From contig NZ_JQEY01000009.1 in assembly GCF_000743715.1 (NCBI RefSeq), forward strand, positions 148 to 64,147: a stretch of DNA of 64,000 nt, given 5' to 3'. Below the pieces are notes generated by a model, which made no database searches, was not told the DNA's origin, and saw only the letters and a list, made by a program, of their open reading frames with translations. A program made the position numbers and the translations under genes. Below, piece after piece: positions 1-11,812 of this stretch (its first letter is position 1; each line of letters starts with the position of its first letter). Source of the DNA: Palleronia rufa (lineage in GTDB: Bacteria > Pseudomonadota > Alphaproteobacteria > Rhodobacterales > Rhodobacteraceae).

Positions 1-330
1 CCGTGGACGACGCCGCCGCCGCGCTGGCAACCGTCCGGGCCGCGCCCGACGCCGCCCGTGAACGGGACGTTCGACGCCCCCGAAACACCCCGTTCACCCC
101 GCCCGCCACACCGCCCGAGGAGCACCGGCGCGCGCACCGATCCCGACGGCCGCGCCGGATCGACATAGGACCCGGACCCGCGCGCCTTCATCAACGACCG
201 GATCGACCACATGACGTTCGCGCAGGTCGCAAACGCCGTGGCCGAACACTTCCCGCCTGACCGCCGCGTCGGCCGGTCGGCAATCCACGCCTGGTGGAAG
301 CTCCGGCGAAAAACGACACCTCTATCCTGA
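1..330 (+). pseudogene. Small helix-turn-helix protein, frameshifted, 5' end outside window
   Basis: The 3' part reads in frame 1 from 169 to a TGA at 328-330. It encodes a compact HTH-like domain (DPDPRAFINDRIDHMTF, then VGRSAIHAWWK) of a kind I associate with small DNA-binding proteins of Rhodobacterales. An in-frame TAG at 166-168 lies just before it. Upstream coding potential is in frame 3, which is open from the window edge and ends RRIDIG. Removing one G at 168/169 joins the frames as RIDIDPDPRAF. I infer a single-base insertion, which could be a true pseudogene or a sequencing error. If only an internal ATG at 211 were used, the product would be 39 residues. The family assignment comes from pattern only. 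Confidence 0.5.
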
Positions 331-681
331 CCTTATCCGACGTCACACCATTCCGGATAGGAGCCGGACTTCCGGTCTCTTCCGGTGACAAACCCGGTGA
401 AAGCACACAGTACGGCTGGGTAGGCGCCCCCCCCGCGCCCTGTCCCCTGTTTTTCCGAAGGGGGGCGGTCGGCTGAGGGGAAAGACGCTTTCTCCGGACA
501 GCCGTTCGGTGGATCGGTCCGGGCAACGGTATCGTGCACCGCGGAACTGCCCCGAGCGCACGGACCGCCATAACGCGGGTTGCGTGCCCAACCGTGTCGG
601 CTTGCGCCGAGCGCCGATCCCGTACATCGGCGGTCCGCGAAGATGAGGCCGCACAGGGTTCGGCGCCGAAACCCCGCGGCC
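331..681. other. Intergenic stretch with no recognisable gene
   Basis: About 350 bp between the HTH remnant and the 3' end of guaB. Open frames on both strands are arginine/proline-rich and match no family. A short direct recurrence of TTCCGG/TCCGGA is present at 350-385. No tRNA, terminator with a U-run or clear promoter was found. Confidence 0.4.
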
Positions 682-2298
<1,617 letters not shown>

Positions 2299-2428
2299 TC
2301 AAGGGGTTCGGGCGGAAAGCTGCGGCGCCCTGCCGGAATGCTGTTGCGGCAAGCGCGACTCTGGTCATCATGGCCCGCAGTGAGAATCGATCTGCCACGG
2401 GCAAGATCCGCATCGGGAGGACTACACA

Positions 2429-3442
2429 ATGACCAATCTGACGGGCCGCCTGGCCCTGTGCGCCTTTGCCACCGCCTTCGCCACCGAAGCCGTCGCCGTG
2501 GAATGGAACGCCTCGCTCTGGGGCAAGCGCCGGGCCTTTACCGAGCATGTCGAGAAGATCGCCGAGCTGGTGGAGGAAAAGACCGACGGCGCGTTCACCA
2601 TCAACATCTCCTACGGCGGGCTGTCGAAGAACACCGAGAACCTGGACGGGATCTCCATCGGCGCGTTCGAGATGGCGCAGTTCTGTGCCGGCTATCACGC
2701 CGACAAGAACCGCGCGATCACCGTTCTGGAACTGCCGTTCCTGGGCGTCGAGACGCTGGAGCAGGAGGTCGCCGTGTCCAATGCCGTCTATGCCAACCCT
2801 GCCGTGGCCAAGGAAATGGAGCAATGGAACGCCAAGCTGCTCATGCCGTCGCCGATGCCGCAGTACAACATCGTCGGCACCGGTGAGCCCCGGGACGAGC
2901 TGAGCGAGTTCGATGGGATGCGGGTGCGCGCCACCGGAGGTCTGGGCGACGCCTTCGCCGCCGTGGGCGCGGTGCCGACATCGATGACGGCCACCGAAGT
3001 CTACCAGGCCATGCAGTCGGGCGTCATAGACACCGCCGCCTTCGCCCAGCACGCGCATCTGAGCTACGGCACCATCAACGAGGCCGACTGGTGGACCGCG
3101 AACCTCAACCCCGGGACGGTGAACTGCCCGGTGGTGGTGAACATCGACGCCTACGAGTCGCTGTCGCCGGAAAACAAGGAGGCACTGGACAGCTCCGTGG
3201 ACGAGGCGATCGACTACTACCTGGCCAATTACGCGAAACTGCTGGCGCGCTGGGATGAGATCCTGGCCGAAAAGGAGGTCCAGAAGGTCGAGATCGCAGA
3301 AGGGGAGCTGCAGAAGTTCCGCGACGCCACCGATGGCGTCCACAAGGCCTGGATCGAGGAGGCGACCGCCAGCGGCCTTCCGGGTCAGGAGCTCTATGAC
3401 CTGGTGACCAAGACCATCGAAGACAGCAAGAACGGAAGCTGA
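2429..3442 (+). CDS. dctP: TRAP transporter substrate-binding protein (DctP family)
   Basis: Periplasmic solute receptor of a tripartite ATP-independent transporter. It has 337 residues, with a Sec signal peptide of about 23 residues (cleavage near AVA-VEW). A DctP-type body follows, including the ligand-loop region RVRATGGLGDAF and the segment TEVYQAMQSGVIDTA. GGGAGGA precedes the ATG. It is the first gene of a dctP-dctQ-dctM operon. The ligand cannot be read from the sequence: carboxylates are usual for the family, but no specific substrate is claimed. Confidence 0.9.
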   Translation: MTNLTGRLALCAFATAFATEAVAVEWNASLWGKRRAFTEHVEKIAELVEEKTDGAFTINISYGGLSKNTENLDGISIGAFEMAQFCAGYHADKNRAITVLELPFLGVETLEQEVAVSNAVYANPAVAKEMEQWNAKLLMPSPMPQYNIVGTGEPRDELSEFDGMRVRATGGLGDAFAAVGAVPTSMTATEVYQAMQSGVIDTAAFAQHAHLSYGTINEADWWTANLNPGTVNCPVVVNIDAYESLSPENKEALDSSVDEAIDYYLANYAKLLARWDEILAEKEVQKVEIAEGELQKFRDATDGVHKAWIEEATASGLPGQELYDLVTKTIEDSKNGS

Positions 3443-3449
3443 TCCATCC

Positions 3450-3472
3450 GCCGGGGCGTCCGCCGCCCCGGC
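3450..3472 (+). promoter_or_regulatory. Intercistronic hairpin between dctP and dctQ
   Basis: A perfect 9-bp inverted repeat (GCCGGGGCG / CGCCCCGGC) with a 5-nt loop begins 8 nt after the dctP stop and has no U-tract. Such a stem would protect or attenuate the operon mRNA so that more binding protein than membrane subunits is made. That role is inferred from TRAP and ABC operons in general. Confidence 0.55.
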
Positions 3473-3496
3473 GCATCCGACGACGAGGGGAACGCG

Positions 3497-4126
3497 ATGG
3501 CCGGCGCCGCATCCGTACTGGAAGACGACAGCGCGATCTCGCGCTTGGATCGGCGGTTGTGCCGCATCGAGAGGGTACTGGCCCTGACCTCCGGCATCGC
3601 CGTATTCGGCCTGATGGTGATGGCCGTCGTCTCGGTCTCAGGTCGGCAGTTTTTCAATCGGCCGCTGTCGGGATATGTCGACTGGATCGAGCTGGCCATG
3701 CCGTTCATCGCATTTCTCGGCGTGTCCTACCTCATGCGCACCGGCGGCCATATCCGCATGGATATCGTCGTCGGGCAACTGTCCGGACGGGCGCTCTGGC
3801 TGGCCGAATTCGTGACCACGCTCTGCGTCCTTGTCCTTATCGTGCTGCTGATCTGGGGCAGTTGGGCGCATTTCGACCGCAGCTTCGACTTCGCGGCCAC
3901 CAACTGGAGCCGCGATTCCACCATCGACATCGGACTGCCGATCTGGCCGGCCAAGCTGGTGGTGCCGTTGTCCTTCGCGCTGCTGGCGCTGCGGCTGATG
4001 CTGCAGCTCTGGGCCTATGGGCGCGCGTTCGTCCGGGGTGACGAAAGCCCCGTCGCCGTGCCCCTGATCATGTCCGCGGCAGAGATCGCACGGGCAGAGG
4101 CCGACGCATTGGAGGAGCGCTCTTGA
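3497..4126 (+). CDS. dctQ: TRAP transporter small permease (DctQ family)
   Basis: Small inner-membrane subunit of the TRAP carrier, 209 residues. Four hydrophobic segments are visible at about 28-48, 62-80, 98-118 and 150-170, after a charged cytoplasmic N-terminus. The RQFFNRP segment after the first helix and GHIRMDIV after the second are typical of DctQ. It follows dctP by 54 bp containing a hairpin, and overlaps dctM by 4 bp. Confidence 0.88.
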   Translation: MAGAASVLEDDSAISRLDRRLCRIERVLALTSGIAVFGLMVMAVVSVSGRQFFNRPLSGYVDWIELAMPFIAFLGVSYLMRTGGHIRMDIVVGQLSGRALWLAEFVTTLCVLVLIVLLIWGSWAHFDRSFDFAATNWSRDSTIDIGLPIWPAKLVVPLSFALLALRLMLQLWAYGRAFVRGDESPVAVPLIMSAAEIARAEADALEERS

Positions 4127-5523
4127 GCACGATCGACATCGGGCTCTGGGTCACCGGCGGTCTGTTGCTGCTGGTGGTGCTGGGGATGCGCGTCGGGTTC
4201 GCCGCGGCGTTCGCCGGCCTGGTCGGGCTGATCTGGGTGTTCTGGGACAAGAAGGGCTATGCGCCCGAAGAATTCGGCTGGGCGATCACCGTCGCCGTCA
4301 AGACCGCGGGCCAGATCCCGCAGGGCAAGGTCGCCAGCCAGGCCCTGTCGCTGATCCCGACCTTCGTGCTGATCGGGTTTCTGGCCTATTACGCGGGACT
4401 GACCAAGGCGATGTTCGAAGCCGCCAAGTGCTGGTTCGCGTGGGTGCCGGGCGGGCTGGCGGTCTCGACCGTGTTCGCCACCGCCGGTTTCGCGGCCGTG
4501 TCGGGCGCGTCGGTCGCCACCGCGGCAGTCTTTGCCCGCATCGCCATACCGGAGATGCTGAAGATCGGCTACGACAAGCGCTTCGCCGCCGGCGTGGTGG
4601 CGGCGGGCGGCACGCTCGCCTCGCTCATCCCCCCTTCTGCGATCCTGGTGATCTACGCCATCATCGTCGAGCAGGACGTGGGAATGCTGCTGCTGGCGGG
4701 ATTCATCCCCGGGGTCGTGTCCGCGCTCATCTACGCCGTTCTCATCGTCGGCCTTGCGCTCACCATCAAGGGCTTCGGGCCGCCGGTCTCGGGGTTCACC
4801 TGGCGCGAGCGTTTCGCCGCCCTCCCCCCGGCGCTGCCGATCCTTGCGGTGGTCGTGGTCATCATCTTCTTCGTCTACAACCCGTTCGGGGGGTCGGCCT
4901 GGGGCACCCCCACCGAAGGCGGTGCGGTCGGCGCGTTCATCGTATTCCTCATGGCGCTCTGGCGGGGGATGCGCTGGACCGAACTGAAGGAGGCGCTGAT
5001 CGAGACGGCCAAGCTCAGCGTGATGATCTTCACCATCATCTGGGGCGTGCTGATCTACGTCCGCTTCCTGGGATTCGCCGACCTTCCGGGCGCGTTCTCC
5101 GACTGGATCACCGGACTGGACCAACCGCCGCTGATGACGCTGGTCCTGATCCTGCTGGCCTATGCGGTCCTGGGGATGTTCATGGACGCGATCGGGATGC
5201 TGCTGCTGACGCTGCCGGTGGTCTATCCGGCGGTCATGGCGCTCAACGGCGGGGTGGACGTGACGGCCGCGGACTCGGCGTTCGGGATGAACGGCACCAT
5301 GGCCGCGATCTGGTTCGGCATCCTGGTGGTGAAGATGGCGGAGTTCTGCCTTATCACCCCGCCCATCGGGCTGAACTGCTTCGTCGTCGCGGGGGTTCAC
5401 CCGGACATATCCGTCCAGGACGTGTTCAAGGGGGTCACCCCGTTTTTCATCGCCGACGCGATCACCATCGCCACGCTGGTCGCCTTCCCGTCCATCGTGC
5501 TGTGGTTGCCGAGCCTCGCCTGA
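4123..5523 (+). CDS. dctM: TRAP transporter large permease (DctM family)
   Basis: Large membrane subunit that carries solute with Na+ or H+ symport, 466 residues. Multiple hydrophobic helices are present with DctM signatures: the ASVATAAVFARIAIPEM region, TLASLIPPSAILVIYA, and the C-terminal MAEFCLITPPIGLNCFV. The start is TTG at 4123, overlapping the dctQ stop in a TTGA arrangement, which implies translational coupling. No later in-frame start preserves the first membrane helix, so TTG is preferred. Confidence 0.9.
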   Translation: MSTIDIGLWVTGGLLLLVVLGMRVGFAAAFAGLVGLIWVFWDKKGYAPEEFGWAITVAVKTAGQIPQGKVASQALSLIPTFVLIGFLAYYAGLTKAMFEAAKCWFAWVPGGLAVSTVFATAGFAAVSGASVATAAVFARIAIPEMLKIGYDKRFAAGVVAAGGTLASLIPPSAILVIYAIIVEQDVGMLLLAGFIPGVVSALIYAVLIVGLALTIKGFGPPVSGFTWRERFAALPPALPILAVVVVIIFFVYNPFGGSAWGTPTEGGAVGAFIVFLMALWRGMRWTELKEALIETAKLSVMIFTIIWGVLIYVRFLGFADLPGAFSDWITGLDQPPLMTLVLILLAYAVLGMFMDAIGMLLLTLPVVYPAVMALNGGVDVTAADSAFGMNGTMAAIWFGILVVKMAEFCLITPPIGLNCFVVAGVHPDISVQDVFKGVTPFFIADAITIATLVAFPSIVLWLPSLA

Positions 5524-5770
5524 GAGGCCCGGCAACACTTTCGGGCGCGACACAAACCACTCTGAACCCGGCGGCCGCCGAATCCGGCGGGCACCGACAT
5601 GCGCCACGCCCTCATTCTCGCGCCGATCTGGGACCAAACCGGGAACGAACCGCGGCAGCGTTGAGACAAGCATAGACATCTTGTCCTTACGTCCGCCGAA
5701 GGCCGGGTCTTTCCATTCCGCCCGGAAGGCTGCATGGTCGGAACGGGCGCACCTTCCGGATGAGACGTTC

Positions 5771-6244
5771 ATGGACCGCACGATCGACTACGGAAACCTG
5801 ATGCACGCCGCCATGCGCGGCCTGATCCGCAAGGTCCTGTCGGACGTACAGGCCAAGGGCCTGCCGGGCGAGCACCACTTCTTCATCACCTTCGACACCA
5901 TGCACCCGGACGTTGAGATCGCCGACTGGCTGTCCGACCGCTACCCGGGAGAGATGACGGTGGTGATGCAGCACTGGTACGACAACCTGGACGTCGGCAC
6001 CGACGGGTTCTCGGTCACGCTGAACTTCGGCGACAGTCCCGAACCGCTCTATATCCCCTTCGACGCGCTCCGGACCTTCGTGGACCCGTCCGTCGAATTC
6101 GGCCTGCACTTCAAAAGCCAGGATGGCGACGCCCCGGCCGCCCAGATGATCGAGATCGACGACGAGGATCCGATGTCGGACACGGCACCCGACGCCGGGA
6201 AGAAGGACGCAGAGATCGTCTCCCTCGACAAGTTCCGCAAGTAG
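5771..6244 (+). CDS. sspB: SspB-family ClpXP adaptor
   Basis: 157-residue cytosolic protein of the alphaproteobacterial SspB family, which delivers ssrA-tagged and other substrates to ClpXP. It starts MDRTIDYGNLMHAAMRGLIR, continues through the compact beta-sheet binding domain (HHFFITFDT to YIPFDALRTF), and has a disordered acidic tail. The tail ends in the basic segment IVSLDKFRK, the likely ClpX-docking motif. The frame is open upstream to 5681, but the ATG at 5771 gives the family N-terminus. It is followed by fumC, an arrangement common in Rhodobacteraceae. Confidence 0.88.
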   Translation: MDRTIDYGNLMHAAMRGLIRKVLSDVQAKGLPGEHHFFITFDTMHPDVEIADWLSDRYPGEMTVVMQHWYDNLDVGTDGFSVTLNFGDSPEPLYIPFDALRTFVDPSVEFGLHFKSQDGDAPAAQMIEIDDEDPMSDTAPDAGKKDAEIVSLDKFRK

Positions 6245-6340
6245 ATCCGTGTCGGCGGAGGGCGCCCGGTGGACAGGCTCCGCGCAGCGTGCCAAATCCC
6301 CGGCGACGGGCCATAGGCCTCATACGACAGGGACGACAGC

Positions 6341-7735
<1,395 letters not shown>

Positions 7736-7897
7736 CGGGCGGCCCGGCGCCCGGCGGGCGGGCGGTCTGGACACGGTCGCCCGGAAAGGGGACCATCGAG
7801 CGCCGACGGGACCTGCGGCCCGGTCTGCCCTTGGGACCGACCCGGGGGGCGGAACACCACGACAAGCCGCGACCCTCTTGCCAAAGCGGAGAATACC

Positions 7898-8074
7898 ATG
7901 AGCGGACCGATCAATCTCAACCACGTCCGCAAGGCCCGCGCCAGGGAGCAGGCGCGCAAGCAGGCCGACGCGAACGCCGCGGCCCACGGCCTCAGCCGCG
8001 CAGAGCGCGACCGCGCCGAGGCGCAGGTCCGCAAGATCCGCGCCGCGCTGGACGCGCACAAGCGAGAGCCGTGA
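7898..8074 (+). CDS. DUF4169 family small protein
   Basis: A 58-residue, strongly basic protein beginning MSGPINLNHVRKARAREQAR, rich in Arg, Ala and Lys, and predicted as one long helix. It matches the DUF4169 pattern found downstream of fumC in Rhodobacterales. Its function is unknown. Its stop overlaps the next gene's GTG start in a GTGA arrangement, so the pair is probably translated together and may act together. The charged helix could contact nucleic acid, but that is inference. Confidence 0.75.
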   Translation: MSGPINLNHVRKARAREQARKQADANAAAHGLSRAERDRAEAQVRKIRAALDAHKREP

Positions 8075-8289
8075 CCGGACGCCCGCAGAAACGCTCCCTC
8101 ACGCTCAAGGGCCATCGCACCAGCGTATCGCTGGAGGACGCATTCTGGGCAGAGTTCCGCCGCATCGCCGCCGCGGAGGGCCGCCCGATCAACGCCCTTG
8201 CCGCAGAGATCGACGCCGCCCGCGCGCCCGGTGTCGGCCTTGCCTCCGCCATCCGCGTCTTCGTTCTGGAACGGGCGCGGCGGACCTGA
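8071..8289 (+). CDS. Ribbon-helix-helix domain protein (RHH_4 type)
   Basis: 72 residues starting at GTG 8071, coupled to the DUF4169 gene. The sequence LKGHRTSVSLEDAFWAEFRR followed by two helices (NALAAEID, then LASAIRVFVLERAR) is the pattern of the RHH_4 family of small putative DNA-binding proteins. A second member, with the analogous segment SIRLENVFWEVLDRL, lies at 49916-50206. Its targets are unknown. Confidence 0.75.
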   Translation: MTGRPQKRSLTLKGHRTSVSLEDAFWAEFRRIAAAEGRPINALAAEIDAARAPGVGLASAIRVFVLERARRT

Positions 8290-8352
8290 TCGTGTCTTTG
8301 CATCCCGCCAGTCCCCGTGCCAAACGGTGCATGGCCGCAAGGGAGGAATGTC

Positions 8353-9753
8353 ATGAGCGAACCGCTGCGTCTGGGCTGGGAGGAATGGCTGTCCCTGCCG
8401 GATCTGGGGCTGCCCGCGCTCAAGGCGAAGGTGGATACCGGCGCGCGGACCTCCGCCCTGCACGCCTTCGAGATCGAGCCCTTCGGCCCCGCCTCCGCGC
8501 CGAAAGTGCGGTTCATGATGTATCCGGTGCCGTCGCGCCCCGATCTTGCGATCCCCTGCTCCGCCCCCGTCAAGGACCGGCGAGAGGTCACGTCCTCCAA
8601 CGGCGAAAGCGAGCTGCGCTACGTCATAGAGACCCGCATGAAGATGGGCGACAGCATCTGGCCCGTGGAGGTGACGCTGACCGATCGCGGCGCCATGGCC
8701 TACCGGATGCTGCTGGGCCGCACCGCGATCCCGGAGGATGCGGTCATCGCACCGCAGGAAAGCTTCTGCCAGCCGCAGATCGGCTATGACGCCTATTCCT
8801 CGACCCGCGGGCGCGACCCCGGTCCTGTCCGCGCCCTTCGCATCGCCGTTCTCAGCCGCGAGCCCGACGCCTATTCCACCCGCCGCATGGTGGAAGAGGG
8901 CGAGCGGCGCGGCCATGTGGTCGAGGTGATCGACACGCTGCGCTGCTACATGACGTTGAACCCGCTGGCGCCGGAAATCCACTACGACGGCCAGCGCCTG
9001 CCCCGCTTCGACGCGGTGATCCCGCGTATCGGAGCCTCGATCACCCCCTACGGCACCGCCATCGTCCGCCAGTTCGAAACCATCGGCACGTTCTGCCTGA
9101 ACGGCAGCGCCGGAATCACCGCCAGCCGCGACAAGCTCCACGCCCATCAGGTGCTGGCCCGCAAGAAGATCGGCATGCCCCAGACCGCCTTCGCCTCTTC
9201 GCCCAAGGATACGGCCAACCTGATGAACCTGGCCGGCCCCCCCCCGGTCATCGTGAAACTCCTGGAATCGACCCATGGGCGCGGTGTGGTGCTGGCAGAG
9301 ACCAAGAAGGCCGCCGAAAGCGTCATCACCGCCTTCCGCGGCCTGCAGGCGGATTTCCTGGTCCAGCAATTCGTCAAGGAGGCCGCCGGAGAGGACATCC
9401 GCTGCATCGTCATGGACGGCCGCGTGGAGGCCGCGATAAAGCGCACCGCCGCACCGGGAGAGTTCCGGTCGAACCTGCACATGGGCGGTACGGCCAAACG
9501 GGTAAAGATCACCCGGACCGAGCGCGACACGGCCCAGCGCGCCGCCCGCGCCTTCGGGCTGGGGTTCGCGGGCGTGGACCTCTTGCGGTCCGAGACCGGC
9601 CCCAAGGTGCTGGAGGTCAACTCCTCCCCCGGTCTGGAGGGCGCCGAGGCGGCCTCGGGAAAGAACCTCGCCGCGGCGCTTTGCGAGATGATCGAGAAGC
9701 GCGCCCGCCCTGCCCCGGTCCGCAAGCCCCGGGCCCGCAGCGCCGCCGAATAA
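8353..9753 (+). CDS. rimK: RimK-type ATP-grasp ligase fused to an N-terminal retropepsin-like (RimB/zinc-protease) domain
   Basis: 466 residues with two parts. Residues 1-150 carry KVDTGARTSALHA (26-38), the DTGA active-site motif of the PF05618 family. Residues 155-450 form a RimK ATP-grasp glutamate ligase, with PRIGASITPYG, the ATP-binding region VIVKLLESTHGRGV, and the metal-binding segment VLEVNSSPGLEG. RimK-type enzymes add glutamates to ribosomal protein S6 or related targets. The fusion suggests that ligation and peptide removal are coupled in one protein. The ATG at 8353 follows GGGAGGA and is preferred to the upstream in-frame start at 8317. Confidence 0.88.
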   Translation: MSEPLRLGWEEWLSLPDLGLPALKAKVDTGARTSALHAFEIEPFGPASAPKVRFMMYPVPSRPDLAIPCSAPVKDRREVTSSNGESELRYVIETRMKMGDSIWPVEVTLTDRGAMAYRMLLGRTAIPEDAVIAPQESFCQPQIGYDAYSSTRGRDPGPVRALRIAVLSREPDAYSTRRMVEEGERRGHVVEVIDTLRCYMTLNPLAPEIHYDGQRLPRFDAVIPRIGASITPYGTAIVRQFETIGTFCLNGSAGITASRDKLHAHQVLARKKIGMPQTAFASSPKDTANLMNLAGPPPVIVKLLESTHGRGVVLAETKKAAESVITAFRGLQADFLVQQFVKEAAGEDIRCIVMDGRVEAAIKRTAAPGEFRSNLHMGGTAKRVKITRTERDTAQRAARAFGLGFAGVDLLRSETGPKVLEVNSSPGLEGAEAASGKNLAAALCEMIEKRARPAPVRKPRARSAAE

Positions 9754-10055
9754 CCGCCCCGCCCCGTCCGTGCGGTCGCCTCCGACCGGACGGCGCCCCC
9801 CGGTCCGCCGGCATGCCGCACGCGGCCAGTGCGTCGCGGTGCATGGCGCCGCTGCGCGGAAGCCGGGGTTGAGGGGTTGCGCCCATGGTCCGCCTCACTC
9901 TGCCCGTACACGCACATCCGGTGCCCGACTGTCCGGCCGGGCCGCACCGCCTGACCTCTGCTCCCTCCCCCGCCGAACCCTGCGCGACCCCCTTAGCAGA
10001 CGGCCCCGTCCGAATAGCGCGGGACACATACACCATGTGCCCCATATTGGCGGTC
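9754..10055. other. Intergenic spacer upstream of the MscS gene
   Basis: About 300 bp with no supported gene. The inverted arms CCGTCCG and CGGACGG lie near 9765-9793 and could form a terminator-like stem after rimK. The MscS frame stays open upstream to 9885, but that translation is proline/arginine-rich and precedes the signal peptide. Confidence 0.35.
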
Positions 10056-11738
10056 ATGATGGGTTTGCGCTTTCTGATCTTCGTTGTCGCCCTCGCCCTC
10101 GCCGTCCCGGCGGCGGCTCAGGACCAATCCGGCCCGCCCGGAACCTGGTTCCCGGTCGAGGCTTTGAACACCGGGCTGGGTCCGCTTCCCGACGACATGA
10201 GCATCCGGACGCCGCAGGGCGCCGTGGAAAGTTTTCTGGACGCCATCGCCGATGATCGGCCCGAGGACGCGGCCCACGTTCTGGACCTGTCGGAGATCCC
10301 GCCCGATGCGCAGGCCGCGCGCGGAGCGGAACTGGCCACCAAGTTCGCTGTCGTGCTGAAGCGGCGGGCGATCCTGTCCTACAGCGCGCTTCTGGAACGG
10401 CCGGACGCGCTTGACGCGGCCCAAAGCAGTTCGGCCGCCTTGGCTGGCGAGCCGCGCCGTTCGCTCCTGATCGGCATCCTAGAGAAGGGCGACAGTGAGG
10501 CCGCCATCCGCCTGAACCGCATCCGCCCCGGGGACGGCGATCCGGTCTGGGTGTTCTCGCGCCGGACGGTAAGCCAGATCCCCGCGCTCTACGCACTTTA
10601 CGGTCCGTCTCGTTTCGAACAGGCCCTTCCGAATTGGCTGGTCCAAAAGACGATCCTCGGAACCCGGGTGTTCGAGACCATCGGCCTGCCGATTACCCTG
10701 ATACTTGCCGGATTCGCCGGTCGGATCACCTTCCTGCTATTCCGCAGCCTTGCCCGCAGGGCCAGCGGATACTGGTCCCGCACCGCGCTCCGCGCGATCC
10801 GCTGGCCTTCGATCCTGATCGTAACCACCACCGTGGTCCTCGTCGCCGCACTGAAGATCTTCACCGTCTCGGGCACCGTCGCGTCGATTCTGACGCCAGT
10901 GACGCTGATCGGCTACGTGGTCGCGGTGATGCTGTTCGCCATGACGCTGCTCGACACCGCGCTCGACCGGATCGTGACATTCGACGCGGACAACCTTGCC
11001 GATCCCGACAATTCCACCGTCCGCGCCCAGGCGACGCTCATGACAGGCGCGCGACGCGTCCTCATGGTCGGCGGAGTCCTGATCGGTACCGGAATCGTGC
11101 TCGCCTCGGCGAACGTGTTCCGCTCTCTGGGCTTCTCGCTTCTGGCCTCTGCCGGCGCGGTCACGTTGATCGTCGGTTTTGCGGCCCAGCATATCCTGGG
11201 CAATATCCTGGCATCCTTGCAGATCTCTCTGAACCGTTCGGCGCGGATTGGCGATCAGATCATTTTCGAAGGCCAGTTCTGCACTGTCGAGCGCATCCAT
11301 TTTACCTATGTCCAGCTCAAGAAATGGAACGCGAACCGGCTCGTGGTTCCGGTGAGCTACTTCCTGTCGGACACGTTCGAAAGCTGGTCGCTTGTCGACG
11401 CGAGCATGATCTGCAGCGCAGAGATCACGCTTGCCCAGCGCGCCGACATCGACGCCCTGCGCGACCGCTTCATGACGATCTGCAAAGAGGATGAGTTCGT
11501 GACCGATCGCAGCGGCTGCACGGTCGTGATCCTCAGCCAGGACGCCTTCGGGATCGTCGCGCGTTTCCAGTTCCCGGTCGATGACCCCAACCAGACATGG
11601 GCGACCGAATGCCGTGTCCGAGAGGCGATCCTGACCGCCGCGCAGGCGCTGGAGGAGGAAACGGGGAACCCCGTATTGCCTCAGGGATCGCTGGACGACA
11701 TGGACGGGGCCCCGGGCGCATCCGTCTCGGCCGGGTAG
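10056..11738 (+). CDS. MscS-family mechanosensitive ion channel with periplasmic N-terminal domain
   Basis: 560 residues from the ATG at 10056 (ATGs at 10035 and 10059 are alternatives). A signal peptide (ending VPAAAQ) precedes a soluble domain of about 190 residues. Five hydrophobic segments follow, between about 205 and 395. The last carries SAGAVTLIVGFAAQHILGN, the pore-lining MscS helix, followed by the beta domain (RIGDQIIFEG to VVPVSYFLSD). The channel would release solutes on osmotic downshock. The long N-terminal periplasmic extension makes it larger than E. coli MscS (286 residues) and closer to the larger multi-domain paralogs. Confidence 0.85.
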   Translation: MMGLRFLIFVVALALAVPAAAQDQSGPPGTWFPVEALNTGLGPLPDDMSIRTPQGAVESFLDAIADDRPEDAAHVLDLSEIPPDAQAARGAELATKFAVVLKRRAILSYSALLERPDALDAAQSSSAALAGEPRRSLLIGILEKGDSEAAIRLNRIRPGDGDPVWVFSRRTVSQIPALYALYGPSRFEQALPNWLVQKTILGTRVFETIGLPITLILAGFAGRITFLLFRSLARRASGYWSRTALRAIRWPSILIVTTTVVLVAALKIFTVSGTVASILTPVTLIGYVVAVMLFAMTLLDTALDRIVTFDADNLADPDNSTVRAQATLMTGARRVLMVGGVLIGTGIVLASANVFRSLGFSLLASAGAVTLIVGFAAQHILGNILASLQISLNRSARIGDQIIFEGQFCTVERIHFTYVQLKKWNANRLVVPVSYFLSDTFESWSLVDASMICSAEITLAQRADIDALRDRFMTICKEDEFVTDRSGCTVVILSQDAFGIVARFQFPVDDPNQTWATECRVREAILTAAQALEEETGNPVLPQGSLDDMDGAPGASVSAG

Positions 11739-11812
11739 ACGACGGCGCCGCGAATCCCTATCTAAACACTCAGCCTTGTCGAACGGGTTCGACCAAAAGC
11801 GGGAAACGCCAG

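Noticed and set aside
4015-5781. Open frame of 588 codons on the minus strand
   Set aside because: Antisense to dctM. The sequence is a random-looking mix of Arg, Asp, His and Gln.
8317-8352. Earlier start for the RimK fusion
   Set aside because: The extra 12 residues precede the GGGAGGA ribosome site that serves ATG 8353.
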